A stretch of 64,000 bases of DNA from Colwellia sp. BRX10-3 (GTDB taxonomy: Bacteria; Pseudomonadota; Gammaproteobacteria; Enterobacterales; Alteromonadaceae), in the NCBI RefSeq assembly GCF_014077505.1, contig NZ_JACGWA010000001.1:310001-374000 (forward strand). The letters are read 5' to 3'. Both the position numbers and the translations under genes were made by a program. Positions within the stretch are counted from its first letter, which is position 1, and the number at the start of each line of letters is the position of its first letter. Shown here one piece after another: positions 17,212 through 25,324 of the stretch. The notes beneath the pieces are model-generated. The model saw only the letters and a program-made list of their open reading frames with translations, searched no databases and was not told the origin of the DNA.

Positions 17212-19314
17212 TTACTGGCCGATTGCACTGACAATTTTAATTTGTTTGTCATCCGGAATTTCTTGATAAGAAATTACACGTAATCCCGGGATGGTATATT
17301 TCACAAATTTAGCGAGTACTGAACGTAAAATGCCAGACGTTAATAAAATTGGTGTATCGCCAGCCATTTCTTGCTGTTGTGCACCATCGGTCAAAGATTT
17401 TTGTAGTCTTTCTGCTAAACCTGGTTCGATACCTGCGCCATCGTCTCCAGCCATTTGCATTGACTGGTGCAACATTTGTTCCAACTCTGGTGACAAAGTT
17501 ATGACAGGTACTTCAATGGTTGGCCCAACTAACTCTTGCACAATGAATTTGCGCAAGGTTATACGAACCGCTGCTGTTAATACTTCAGGGTCTTGGCTCT
17601 TAGGACCGTATTCCACTAATGTTTGAATAATGCTGCGCATATCACGTACAGCAACACCTTCGTTCATTAAGTTTTGTAATACTTTAACTATAGTGCCTAG
17701 CGACAATACGTCAGGAATAAGGCCTTCAATCAATTTCGGATAACTCTTCTCAAGCATATCAAGTAAATTTTGCACTTCTTCATGGCCTAATAATTGTGCG
17801 GTATTATTAGTTAAGATTTGACTTAGATGTGTCGCTAATACGGTGGCTGCATCGACAACGGTATAACCAAGCGATTGTGCATGCTCGCGTTGATCTTGCT
17901 TTATCCATACCGCATCTAAGCCAAAAGCTGGATCTTTTGTCGCTATACCATCGAGTTTGCCAAAAACTTGACCTGGATTAATAGCTAATTCATTATCATG
18001 GCGAATTTCTGCTTCTCCAACAGTTACCCCCATAAGCGATATACGATAACTGTTAGGATCTAAATCTAAATTGTCACGGATATGAACGGCAGGCACCAAA
18101 AAGCCAAATTCTTGCGAAAGTTTTTTTCTGACACCTTTAATGCGATTAAGCAACTCTCCGCCTTGGGCTTTATCAACTAAAGGAATTAAACGATAACCTA
18201 TTTCAAGGCCGATAATGTCAACATGGTTAACATCGTCCCAGCCAAGGTCTTTAACGTCAGCTTCTTGTTGTATATTTTGCGCTTCTTGTGCTTGGCTATC
18301 TTCGACAAGTTGTGCCGCTTTTGCGACTTTGTATTTACTGCTGAAAAAAGCTACGCCGCCGATTAATATCGCAAAGGTTAAAAAGGCAACATGTGGCATA
18401 CCTGGTACTATGCCCATAACAAACATAACACCTGCAGCAATATAAAGTGATTTACCCTGCCCAAGTTGGCTACTAACTTGCTCGCCCATATCTTGAGAAG
18501 TGTTTTGACGAGTAACCACGATTGCCGTACCAACTGACAACAATAACCCTGGAATTTGTGCAACTAAACCGTCACCAATAGTAAGTAGGGTATAAATTTC
18601 AACCGCACTATCAAATGAAAGATCATGCTGAACCATACCAATAATTAAACCGCCGACAATATTGATAAAAAGAATTAAAATCCCAGCAATGGCATCGCCT
18701 TTAACAAATTTACTCGCACCATCCATTGAACCATAAAAATCGGCTTCACTGGTGACTTCAATTCGACGTTCTCGGGCTTCATCTGCCGTGATAAAACCAG
18801 CATTTAAATCAGCGTCGATTGCCATTTGTTTCCCAGGCATCGCATCTAACGTGAATCGTGCAGTTACTTCAGCGATGCGTCCTGCACCTTTGGTCACAAC
18901 AACAAAATTTATAATGATAAGGATAGCAAAAACGACTAAACCAACCGCGTAATTACCGCCAATAACAACCGAGCCAAAAGCTTCAATAACTTTCCCTGCG
19001 GCATCAGGCCCTTTATGACCTTCAAGCAATACCACTCGAGTACTGGCCACATTGAGCGCTAAGCGCAAAATAGTCGCAATTAGTAGTACGGCGGGGAATG
19101 AACCAAATTCGAGCGGTTTTAAGGTATAAACCGTAATCAATAAAACCACCAAGGACAAGGCTATATTGAAAGAAAAGAGAATGTCGAGCAATAATGCCGG
19201 CATAGGTAAAATCACCATACCGAGCGCAGCCATTACAAGGAATGGCGTACCTAGACCAGAAAGTAGGTTAAGTTTTTGTTTCTTTAAATTATTAAAAGTT
19301 GCGGCTAACTGCAT
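17212..19314 (-). CDS. flhA: flagellar type III export gate protein FlhA
   Basis: A 700-residue export-gate subunit. The N-terminal half has eight hydrophobic segments (about 25-330), including the conserved cytoplasmic loop MPGKQMAIDADLNAGFI. The large C-terminal cytoplasmic ring domain (about 360-700) docks chaperone-substrate complexes and carries AIGYRLI-like EIGYRLIPLVDKAQGGEL. It leads the flhA-flhF-flhG-fliA-che operon. A sigma-54-type site lies about 40 bases upstream. Confidence 0.97.
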   Translation of the reverse strand: MQLAATFNNLKKQKLNLLSGLGTPFLVMAALGMVILPMPALLLDILFSFNIALSLVVLLITVYTLKPLEFGSFPAVLLIATILRLALNVASTRVVLLEGHKGPDAAGKVIEAFGSVVIGGNYAVGLVVFAILIIINFVVVTKGAGRIAEVTARFTLDAMPGKQMAIDADLNAGFITADEARERRIEVTSEADFYGSMDGASKFVKGDAIAGILILFINIVGGLIIGMVQHDLSFDSAVEIYTLLTIGDGLVAQIPGLLLSVGTAIVVTRQNTSQDMGEQVSSQLGQGKSLYIAAGVMFVMGIVPGMPHVAFLTFAILIGGVAFFSSKYKVAKAAQLVEDSQAQEAQNIQQEADVKDLGWDDVNHVDIIGLEIGYRLIPLVDKAQGGELLNRIKGVRKKLSQEFGFLVPAVHIRDNLDLDPNSYRISLMGVTVGEAEIRHDNELAINPGQVFGKLDGIATKDPAFGLDAVWIKQDQREHAQSLGYTVVDAATVLATHLSQILTNNTAQLLGHEEVQNLLDMLEKSYPKLIEGLIPDVLSLGTIVKVLQNLMNEGVAVRDMRSIIQTLVEYGPKSQDPEVLTAAVRITLRKFIVQELVGPTIEVPVITLSPELEQMLHQSMQMAGDDGAGIEPGLAERLQKSLTDGAQQQEMAGDTPILLTSGILRSVLAKFVKYTIPGLRVISYQEIPDDKQIKIVSAIGQ

Positions 19315-19352
19315 GAGCTCTTAGGGATAATTTTTTGACATATTTGATAAAA

Positions 19353-19369
19353 AGCAATAATCAGACCAA
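19353..19369 (-). promoter_or_regulatory. sigma-54 promoter candidate for flhA operon
   Basis: On the minus strand TTGGTCTGATTATTGCT has the GG-N10-GC spacing and a good TTGC -12 box. The -24 box departs from TGGCAC after TGG. It is 39 bases from the flhA start. Confidence 0.6.
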
Positions 19370-19470
19370 GTCCATAAAACAGTAGTTCTAATCGCTTTAT
19401 TTTATATATTTGTAGATCAGATTTTATCCCGTGAAGCGAGCGATTAACGATATAAAAAATTGGTTTAACA

Positions 19471-19491
19471 CTTTCAGTTTAGAGCTGAAAG
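19471..19491 (-). other. hairpin after flhB
   Basis: A 7-bp stem (CTTTCAG/CTGAAAG, 7-nt loop) lies shortly after the flhB stop. The nearest T-run is about 10 bases beyond, so it is at best a weak terminator at the end of the fliK-flhB operon. Confidence 0.4.
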
Positions 19492-19508
19492 CTTAAAACT
19501 AACTTGCT

Positions 19509-20639
19509 TTAATAACGAAACTCATCAGGAATAGGTAGATTTTTAGCAACGGGTTTTGGTTTCAATGCCTTACCTTTTTTATGGGCATTAAGTTGAAAAA
19601 TAAACGCCAGTATTTGCGCTACAGCCGCGAATAATTGCTCGGGTATCTCTTCATTCGGCTCTGCGGTGTAATATAAGGATCTCGCCAAGGCAGGTGATGT
19701 CACAATTTCAATATTGTGTTCTTTGGCGATGGTGCGAATATGTAAGGCCATTTCATCTATGCCTTTAGCTACTAATACTGGTGCACCGCCAACCTCAGCA
19801 TCATATTTAAGCGCCACTGAATAATGGGTTGGGTTGGTAATGACCACATCAGACCCTGGCACATCTTGCATCATGCGCCGTTGTGACATTTCATATTGCG
19901 CTCTTCTTATTCGACCTTTGGTTTCTGGGCTACCTTCCGAATTTTTCATTTCGTCTTTAATTTCTTGCTTACTCATTTTTAATTGGCGATTATGATTCCA
20001 CACTTGATATGGCGCATCTATGACCACAATAATGCCAATTGAAAGCGCTAATGCCAAAAACATCCACATCAGTAATGACACCGCATGAGCAAAATTATTC
20101 GGGATATTTTCCGTACTTAAATTCACAATTTGACCGAACAAACCACTTAATAACAAATAAGCTGAAATAAAAACCACAAAAAACTTAAGAATTGACTTAA
20201 TCAGTTCAACGTAGGCTTGCACGCCAAACATGCGTTTAAAACCCGCCATTGGCGAAAGCTTACTGGCTTTAGGTGCCATTGCTTGCCAAGAAAAACTGAT
20301 ACCGCCAAGCAGCATATTGCCAATCAGTGCCGCAATAACAATAATAATGTGTATCCAAAGAAAAGGCACAAGAATCTCGCTGATACCATTGCTTACCACT
20401 TGATATAAAGCATGCACATCCATGGTTTCTTTACGACTTAAGCTAAAAAGACGGGTCATCAACTTAGACAAGCCCGCAACAAGTGAGCTACCCAATAGCA
20501 TCATTGCAAGGGCTGCACCGACTAAAACAAACATAGTGCCTAAATCTTTTGAACGCGCTATTTGACCTTTTTTTCTCGCTTCAGAGAGTTTTTTTGCCGT
20601 CGGCTCTTCGGTTTTTTCACCACTGTCAGACTCAGCCAT
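19509..20639 (-). CDS. flhB: flagellar type III export protein FlhB
   Basis: A 376-residue export-gate and substrate-switch protein. A charged N-terminus (GEKTEEPTAKKLSEARKKGQIARSKD, split over residues 6-31) precedes four membrane segments. The cytoplasmic domain holds the self-cleaving NPTH motif in DVVITNPTHYSVALKYD. FliK acts on this domain to switch export from hook to filament proteins. The ATG overlaps the fliR stop by one base (TAATG). It is the last gene of the fliKLMNOPQR-flhB run. Confidence 0.97.
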   Translation of the reverse strand: MAESDSGEKTEEPTAKKLSEARKKGQIARSKDLGTMFVLVGAALAMMLLGSSLVAGLSKLMTRLFSLSRKETMDVHALYQVVSNGISEILVPFLWIHIIIVIAALIGNMLLGGISFSWQAMAPKASKLSPMAGFKRMFGVQAYVELIKSILKFFVVFISAYLLLSGLFGQIVNLSTENIPNNFAHAVSLLMWMFLALALSIGIIVVIDAPYQVWNHNRQLKMSKQEIKDEMKNSEGSPETKGRIRRAQYEMSQRRMMQDVPGSDVVITNPTHYSVALKYDAEVGGAPVLVAKGIDEMALHIRTIAKEHNIEIVTSPALARSLYYTAEPNEEIPEQLFAAVAQILAFIFQLNAHKKGKALKPKPVAKNLPIPDEFRY

Positions 20640-21424
20640 TAAGGTGCTGCTCCGCAGTCAATGAGATAACAGCTAAAATCTAAGGCGCGTTGCCATTGCA
20701 TAATAAAATGACTATAGAAATTGCCCATAGTCAGCCACATAATTAATAACCCTGCACACATGGTAATGGGAAAGCCAATGGCGAAAATATTTAATTGTGG
20801 TGCTGCTCGCGTCATAATGCCAAATGAAAAATTAATCAATAACATCGCCGTTAAAGGCGCAATAGCGAGTGATAATGCGGTGGCAAACATCCAGCCGCCC
20901 CATTCGGCAATTTCTTTAAATTTGATACTGGAAAATTCAGTGGCTGGAATAGGAATAGTGTCAAAGCTGGCCACTACAAATTGTAAATAAGCTAGGTGAC
21001 CATCCATCGCCCAAAATAATAATGACGAAAGAATTAAGAAGAACTGACCTACCGCTGGCACACTTGTACCACTGGCGGGGTCAACAAGCGAAGCGAAACC
21101 TAAACCGGTTTGCATAGCAATAATTTGTCCGGCTAACGTAAAGGTGTTTACCACCATCACAGTGACAAAACCTAACATGATACCGATAATCATTTGCTCG
21201 CCAATAAGCAGTGCTGTCGCTAATGAAAACAGATCATCAACACGTGTTGGTGGTAATGCTGGCATAACGGCGACGGTAACAGCTAAGCAAAAGAATAGTT
21301 TTACCCTGCCAGGAATTGCTTTTGCACCTAAGCCAATCATTGACATTACCATGGCTGAAATACGCGTTAACGGCAGCAAAAAGTCAGCCATACTTTGGTT
21401 GATAACTGACTCAGTGAACTCCAT
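20639..21424 (-). CDS. fliR: flagellar export gate protein FliR
   Basis: A 261-residue membrane protein with six or so hydrophobic segments that forms the core of the export gate with FliP and FliQ. Typical segments are RISAMVMSMIGLGAKAIPGRVKL and MQTGLGFASLVDPASGTSVPAVGQF. Its ATG lies 3 bases after the fliQ stop, and its own stop overlaps flhB. Confidence 0.96.
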   Translation of the reverse strand: MEFTESVINQSMADFLLPLTRISAMVMSMIGLGAKAIPGRVKLFFCLAVTVAVMPALPPTRVDDLFSLATALLIGEQMIIGIMLGFVTVMVVNTFTLAGQIIAMQTGLGFASLVDPASGTSVPAVGQFFLILSSLLFWAMDGHLAYLQFVVASFDTIPIPATEFSSIKFKEIAEWGGWMFATALSLAIAPLTAMLLINFSFGIMTRAAPQLNIFAIGFPITMCAGLLIMWLTMGNFYSHFIMQWQRALDFSCYLIDCGAAP

Positions 21425-21426
21425 GG

Positions 21427-21696
21427 TTAACTTACCACACTAGGAATGCTACCAATCAGTCGAATGGTATAATCCATTAGTTTTTGTACTAGCCAATGCC
21501 CACCCATAATTAAGGAAAGCAAAGTAACAATTAAACGCGGTAAAAAACTCAATGTTTGTTCATTTATCGAGGTAGCGGCCTGGAATACTGCCACAATCAA
21601 GCCGACAATTAAGCTTGGAACAATAACGGCACTCACCAGTATAATGACTAGAAGCAACGCATCTCGCAAAATATCAACAAATACCTCAGGACCCAT
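21427..21696 (-). CDS. fliQ: flagellar export gate protein FliQ
   Basis: An 89-residue protein with two membrane helices (about 15-40 and 52-75), the usual FliQ length. Recognisable segments are FVDILRDALLLVIILVSAV and FQAATSINEQTLSFLPRL. I start it at the ATG that overlaps the fliP stop (TAATG); a longer in-frame version starting at 21750 would run inside fliP and is not expected. Confidence 0.95.
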   Translation of the reverse strand: MGPEVFVDILRDALLLVIILVSAVIVPSLIVGLIVAVFQAATSINEQTLSFLPRLIVTLLSLIMGGHWLVQKLMDYTIRLIGSIPSVVS

Positions 21697-22493
21697 TACG
21701 TAGCTCCCATACCATAACTGGTTGCCAACGTACCTATGACTAAATTCCAACCATCAATAAGCACAAATAACATGAGCTTAAACGGTAAAGATACAATCAT
21801 CGGGGATAACATCATCATACCCATGGCCATTAAAATACTGGCTACCACTAAATCTATAATTAAAAATGGAATAAATAACATAAAACCAATTTGAAATGCG
21901 GTTTTTAATTCACTGATCACAAAGGCTGGAATGATCACTGTCATAGGTAAATCTGTGGGTTGATCAACTTGATCAATACCGGCCATTTGGGCCAAGGTGT
22001 CTAAATCTTTAATGCGAGTTTGCTCTAACATAAAGGCACGTAAGGGTACTTTAGCTTTATTAATCGCTTCAACAGAAGTTAATTGGTCTTGTAAATAGGG
22101 TTGAATTGCTCGGGCATTAATTTCGTTATAGACCGGCGTCATAATAAACAAAGTCATAAACAAGGTAATACCAATAATGACTTGGTTTGACGGCGTTTGT
22201 TGTAAACCAAACGCTTGTCGCAAAATCGCCATTACCACCACAATACGGGTGAACGATGTCATCATAATAACCGCTGCGGGAATAAAACTCAGCGCGGTCA
22301 TAAAAATTAATATTTGTAAGGTAACTGAGTATTCTTGTGAACCATCAGGATTAGTGGTCAAGGTTAACGCTGATAATGAAAGATCATCGGCGGCAAAGCT
22401 AGTATTGCTAATGAGTAAAAACGACAAAATCGTAAACAATAAAGTTACGATTTTGTTTAACGATAATAATGATTTTTTATTTTTGTTTATCAT
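21696..22493 (-). CDS. fliP: flagellar export gate protein FliP
   Basis: A 265-residue protein with a cleavable signal peptide (about 1-34, ending SNTSFA), as is usual for FliP, then four membrane helices. Family signatures are [24 protein letters not shown] (split over residues 75-98) and [20 protein letters not shown]. It forms a pentamer around the export channel. The start overlaps the end of fliO by 17 bases; no strong ribosome site is seen, so translation is probably coupled to fliO. Confidence 0.96.
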   Translation of the reverse strand: MINKNKKSLLSLNKIVTLLFTILSFLLISNTSFAADDLSLSALTLTTNPDGSQEYSVTLQILIFMTALSFIPAAVIMMTSFTRIVVVMAILRQAFGLQQTPSNQVIIGITLFMTLFIMTPVYNEINARAIQPYLQDQLTSVEAINKAKVPLRAFMLEQTRIKDLDTLAQMAGIDQVDQPTDLPMTVIIPAFVISELKTAFQIGFMLFIPFLIIDLVVASILMAMGMMMLSPMIVSLPFKLMLFVLIDGWNLVIGTLATSYGMGAT

Positions 22494-23022
22494 AAGTTTT
22501 TATAGCTTTTTGTTTGAGTAGTTTAGCTATCGACTGAGCAAAGTCGACACTATTTTCTTTAGTATTCACCAAGGGTTTATCTAGGGTTTCTAACAAGGTA
22601 ATGTGCTGCGTAGTAACACCCAACAATAGTTGTTTATCTCCCGCTTGCACCACCACTACCTTCTCTTTGGAACCAAGATGTAAACTGGTGACTATTTTCA
22701 AGCCCTGGTGGCTCTGACTTACCCCTTGAAAGCGCTTTAATATCAAGGCACTAACGACGATAACTGCGAGCACCATCAGCAATGACATGATCATGCTCAT
22801 GGAGTTCATATTCGCTGTAACATGCTTGCCGACTTCAACAGGGATAACTGTTTCTTCAACAGGTGTAGCCGCTTTAGAAACAACGTCTACTAAAGGAACA
22901 TCTACCGAGGTAACATTAACTGCAGTAGGACCTAACGGTGCAACATTACTAACAACTTCTTCCGCGTGAGCAAATACGAAACATGCCAACCAGACAAAGA
23001 GTACTGACAATATTTTTTTCAT
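22477..23022 (-). CDS. fliO: flagellar assembly protein FliO
   Basis: A 181-residue protein that helps the FliP ring assemble. It has a signal-like N-terminus (1-20), a periplasmic stretch of about 50 residues rich in Val, one membrane helix (about 75-93, [19 protein letters not shown]) and a small cytoplasmic domain with [23 protein letters not shown], typical of FliO. It follows fliN by 6 bases. Confidence 0.92.
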   Translation of the reverse strand: MKKILSVLFVWLACFVFAHAEEVVSNVAPLGPTAVNVTSVDVPLVDVVSKAATPVEETVIPVEVGKHVTANMNSMSMIMSLLMVLAVIVVSALILKRFQGVSQSHQGLKIVTSLHLGSKEKVVVVQAGDKQLLLGVTTQHITLLETLDKPLVNTKENSVDFAQSIAKLLKQKAIKTYDKQK

Positions 23023-23028
23023 TAGTCG

Positions 23029-23421
23029 CTATTTTAACTTTTTAATACGTTCAACTTGGCTAATAACATCAGTCAAGCGAATACCAAACTTGTCGTTAAC
23101 CACAACCACTTCACCGTGCGCGATTAACGTACCATTAACCAGCACATCTAATGCTTCACCTGCAACACGATCAAGTTCAACAACCGAGCCTTGGTTAAGC
23201 TGCAACAAGTTTCGAATACTGATATGGCTACGCCCGACTTCCATAGAAATGGTCACAGGTATATCTAAAATAGCATCAAGCTTATGCTTCTCTTCACCTG
23301 ATATAGAGTCACTATCTTCTTGTAAATCTTCCAATTCGACAGTTTCAGCAGCTTCTGACGCAGCTTGCTCATCCATCGCCTCATCCCACTGGCTTAAATC
23401 TTCTTCGTTATCTGTACTCAT
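23029..23421 (-). CDS. fliN: flagellar switch protein FliN
   Basis: A 130-residue switch-complex protein of the C-ring. The acidic N-terminal third is followed by a SpoA domain (about 50-128): LDIPVTISMEVGRSHISIRNLLQLNQGSVVELD and GEVVVVNDKFGIRLTDVI, which are diagnostic. I use the ATG with GAGG upstream rather than a TTG five codons earlier. It works with FliM and FliG in switching and also binds FliH. Confidence 0.95.
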   Translation of the reverse strand: MSTDNEEDLSQWDEAMDEQAASEAAETVELEDLQEDSDSISGEEKHKLDAILDIPVTISMEVGRSHISIRNLLQLNQGSVVELDRVAGEALDVLVNGTLIAHGEVVVVNDKFGIRLTDVISQVERIKKLK

Positions 23422-23555
23422 GCTATTTTGCCTCAATTTTCATCGAATAACGTCAAAAAATCCACGCGACTCGTTTGTTATTACTTATTATGCTGTTATG
23501 CGATTTTCACACCACATTTAATAAATTTTTTATAAATACTGCTTTACAAAAACGG

Positions 23556-24617
23556 TTATAAGTCGTCTTCTAATAAGTGCAGTTCAGCATCATTGTCTAA
23601 ACGCTTACCGCCCTTGGTCAATATGGTCAGTTCTGATTTCACTGACTCTGGACGCTTAATTTTTGATTCTATTTTCAGTGCTAAATTATCACGACTGCGA
23701 CCAAGTTTAGCCCTGAAAGAGGGTAAATTTTCAACTAACACGGTAATGTGGTCAGGCATTTCAATCGGAATAATATCACCAGCTTTAAAATCCATAATTT
23801 TTTGTAGTGACAATTTAACTTCTATGAACTTGGTCGATAATTCGACCGGCACATCCATAATTTCATCACGCAGGGCTTTCGACCAACGCATATCGGTATC
23901 TTCTTTGTCACTTTGCACGCCGGCATCAAGTAATTCACGAATCGGCTCTAACATCGAGTACGGTAAAGCAACATGAAAGTCGCCACCACCACCGTCAAGT
24001 TCTATATGAAAAGAGCTAATAACCACTACTTCGGTCGGGCTAACAATATTTGCCATTGAAGGGTTAACTTCTGAATCTAAGTATTCAAATGAAACATCCA
24101 TTACTGGCGACCAGGCTTCTTTGTAATCTTCAAAGATAATTTTTAGCAGCATTTGCACGATACGACGTTCGGTAGGAGTAAATTCACGACCCTCAATTTT
24201 GGCGTGGTATCTGCCGTCGCCACCAAAAAAGTTATCCACTAAAATAAAAACTAGTCGCGCTTCCATGGTGATTAATGCTGTACCTTTTAACGGGCGAAAA
24301 CGCACCATATTCAAACTGGTTGGCACAAATAAAGTATGCACGTATTCTCCAAACTTGATCATTTGGATACCGTTAATAGAAACTTCTGCAGATCGGCGCA
24401 TCATATTAAACAAACTGATACGCATGTGGCGAGCAAAACGTTCGTTGACCATCTCCAGCGTTGGCATTCGCCCACGCACAATACGATCTTGTGAAGAAAA
24501 ATCGTAATCAGACGCGCCTTCTGTTTGGGCATCATCCTCTTCAATTTCTTCTTCTTCAACATCGTCTACACCGTGTAAAAGTGCATCAATTTCCTCTTGA
24601 GATAATAAATCACTCAC
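23556..24617 (-). CDS. fliM: flagellar switch protein FliM
   Basis: A 353-residue C-ring protein. The N-terminal peptide DLLSQEEIDALLHGV is the known CheY-P docking site. A central CheC-like domain (about 50-230) with a GGDGRYHAKIEGREFTPTE segment contacts FliG. The C-terminal SpoA domain (about 255-330) contacts FliN. It precedes fliN with about 130 bases between, in the usual fliL-M-N order. Confidence 0.96.
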   Translation of the reverse strand: MSDLLSQEEIDALLHGVDDVEEEEIEEDDAQTEGASDYDFSSQDRIVRGRMPTLEMVNERFARHMRISLFNMMRRSAEVSINGIQMIKFGEYVHTLFVPTSLNMVRFRPLKGTALITMEARLVFILVDNFFGGDGRYHAKIEGREFTPTERRIVQMLLKIIFEDYKEAWSPVMDVSFEYLDSEVNPSMANIVSPTEVVVISSFHIELDGGGGDFHVALPYSMLEPIRELLDAGVQSDKEDTDMRWSKALRDEIMDVPVELSTKFIEVKLSLQKIMDFKAGDIIPIEMPDHITVLVENLPSFRAKLGRSRDNLALKIESKIKRPESVKSELTILTKGGKRLDNDAELHLLEDDL

Positions 24618-24710
24618 TCGATAGTCTCTTTATCTTGTTAATGTAGTTACGCTGTTCAAAAAACATAGCCATTGAATTAATCACTAAAAAATTATTGGTT
24701 TCAATTAGAC

Positions 24711-25244
24711 TTACTGCATAACAAAGCCGGTAAATAGTACTTTTTCGACAACTTCACTGCCTTCAACTTCAGTCATTATTTTATGAACTTCAACTAAAGA
24801 CTTTTGCTTTAATGATAGTTTTCCGGCACTGGTTGCTAAGTCATCAGCATTTGACTGTGAAAACACGCCCAGTAATGTACTTTCAATTAAAGGTACATGC
24901 TTTTTAGCCGCTTCTTCATTGTCAGCGCCTCGCACCAGCAGTTGCACACGAATTTCAACAAAACGGTCACGAGCTGTGCCTGGTACATTAAAACGAAAAG
25001 GTCTTGGCATAGGAACATATAAAGCAGAGCCAAGTTCAGCTCCTGCGCTTTCTACCGTTTGACTTTCGCCGCCTGATACTAAAGCAGCATCAAGCTCGGC
25101 TTGTGAAAGCTCATCTTCGCCACCAAGCATAAAAAATGCAGCAGCACCGCCTGCAATAGCTAAGATCACAACAATAGCGATAATAATAATCAGTTTCTTT
25201 TTCTTGCCTGAATTATCTAGCTCAAGTTCTTTTTCGTCAGCCAT
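24711..25244 (-). CDS. fliL: flagellar basal-body-associated protein FliL
   Basis: A 177-residue inner-membrane protein that supports stator function. A short Lys-rich cytoplasmic start is followed by one membrane helix (about 17-38, KLIIIIAIVVILAIAGGAAA) and a periplasmic domain ending in VVEKVLFTGFVMQ, typical of FliL. It lies between fliK and fliM. Confidence 0.94.
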   Translation of the reverse strand: MADEKELELDNSGKKKKLIIIIAIVVILAIAGGAAAFFMLGGEDELSQAELDAALVSGGESQTVESAGAELGSALYVPMPRPFRFNVPGTARDRFVEIRVQLLVRGADNEEAAKKHVPLIESTLLGVFSQSNADDLATSAGKLSLKQKSLVEVHKIMTEVEGSEVVEKVLFTGFVMQ

Positions 25245-25324
25245 GATCCCTACCTTTGAAGAGTTTTTATATCTATTAGTAAACTATATCGTTGAATAGC
25301 CCCTAATCCAACGAGTTTTATCAA

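Noticed and set aside
21427-21750. Longer fliQ reading frame starting inside fliP
   Set aside because: It would add an 18-residue tail not seen in FliQ; the ATG overlapping the fliP stop gives the standard 89 residues.
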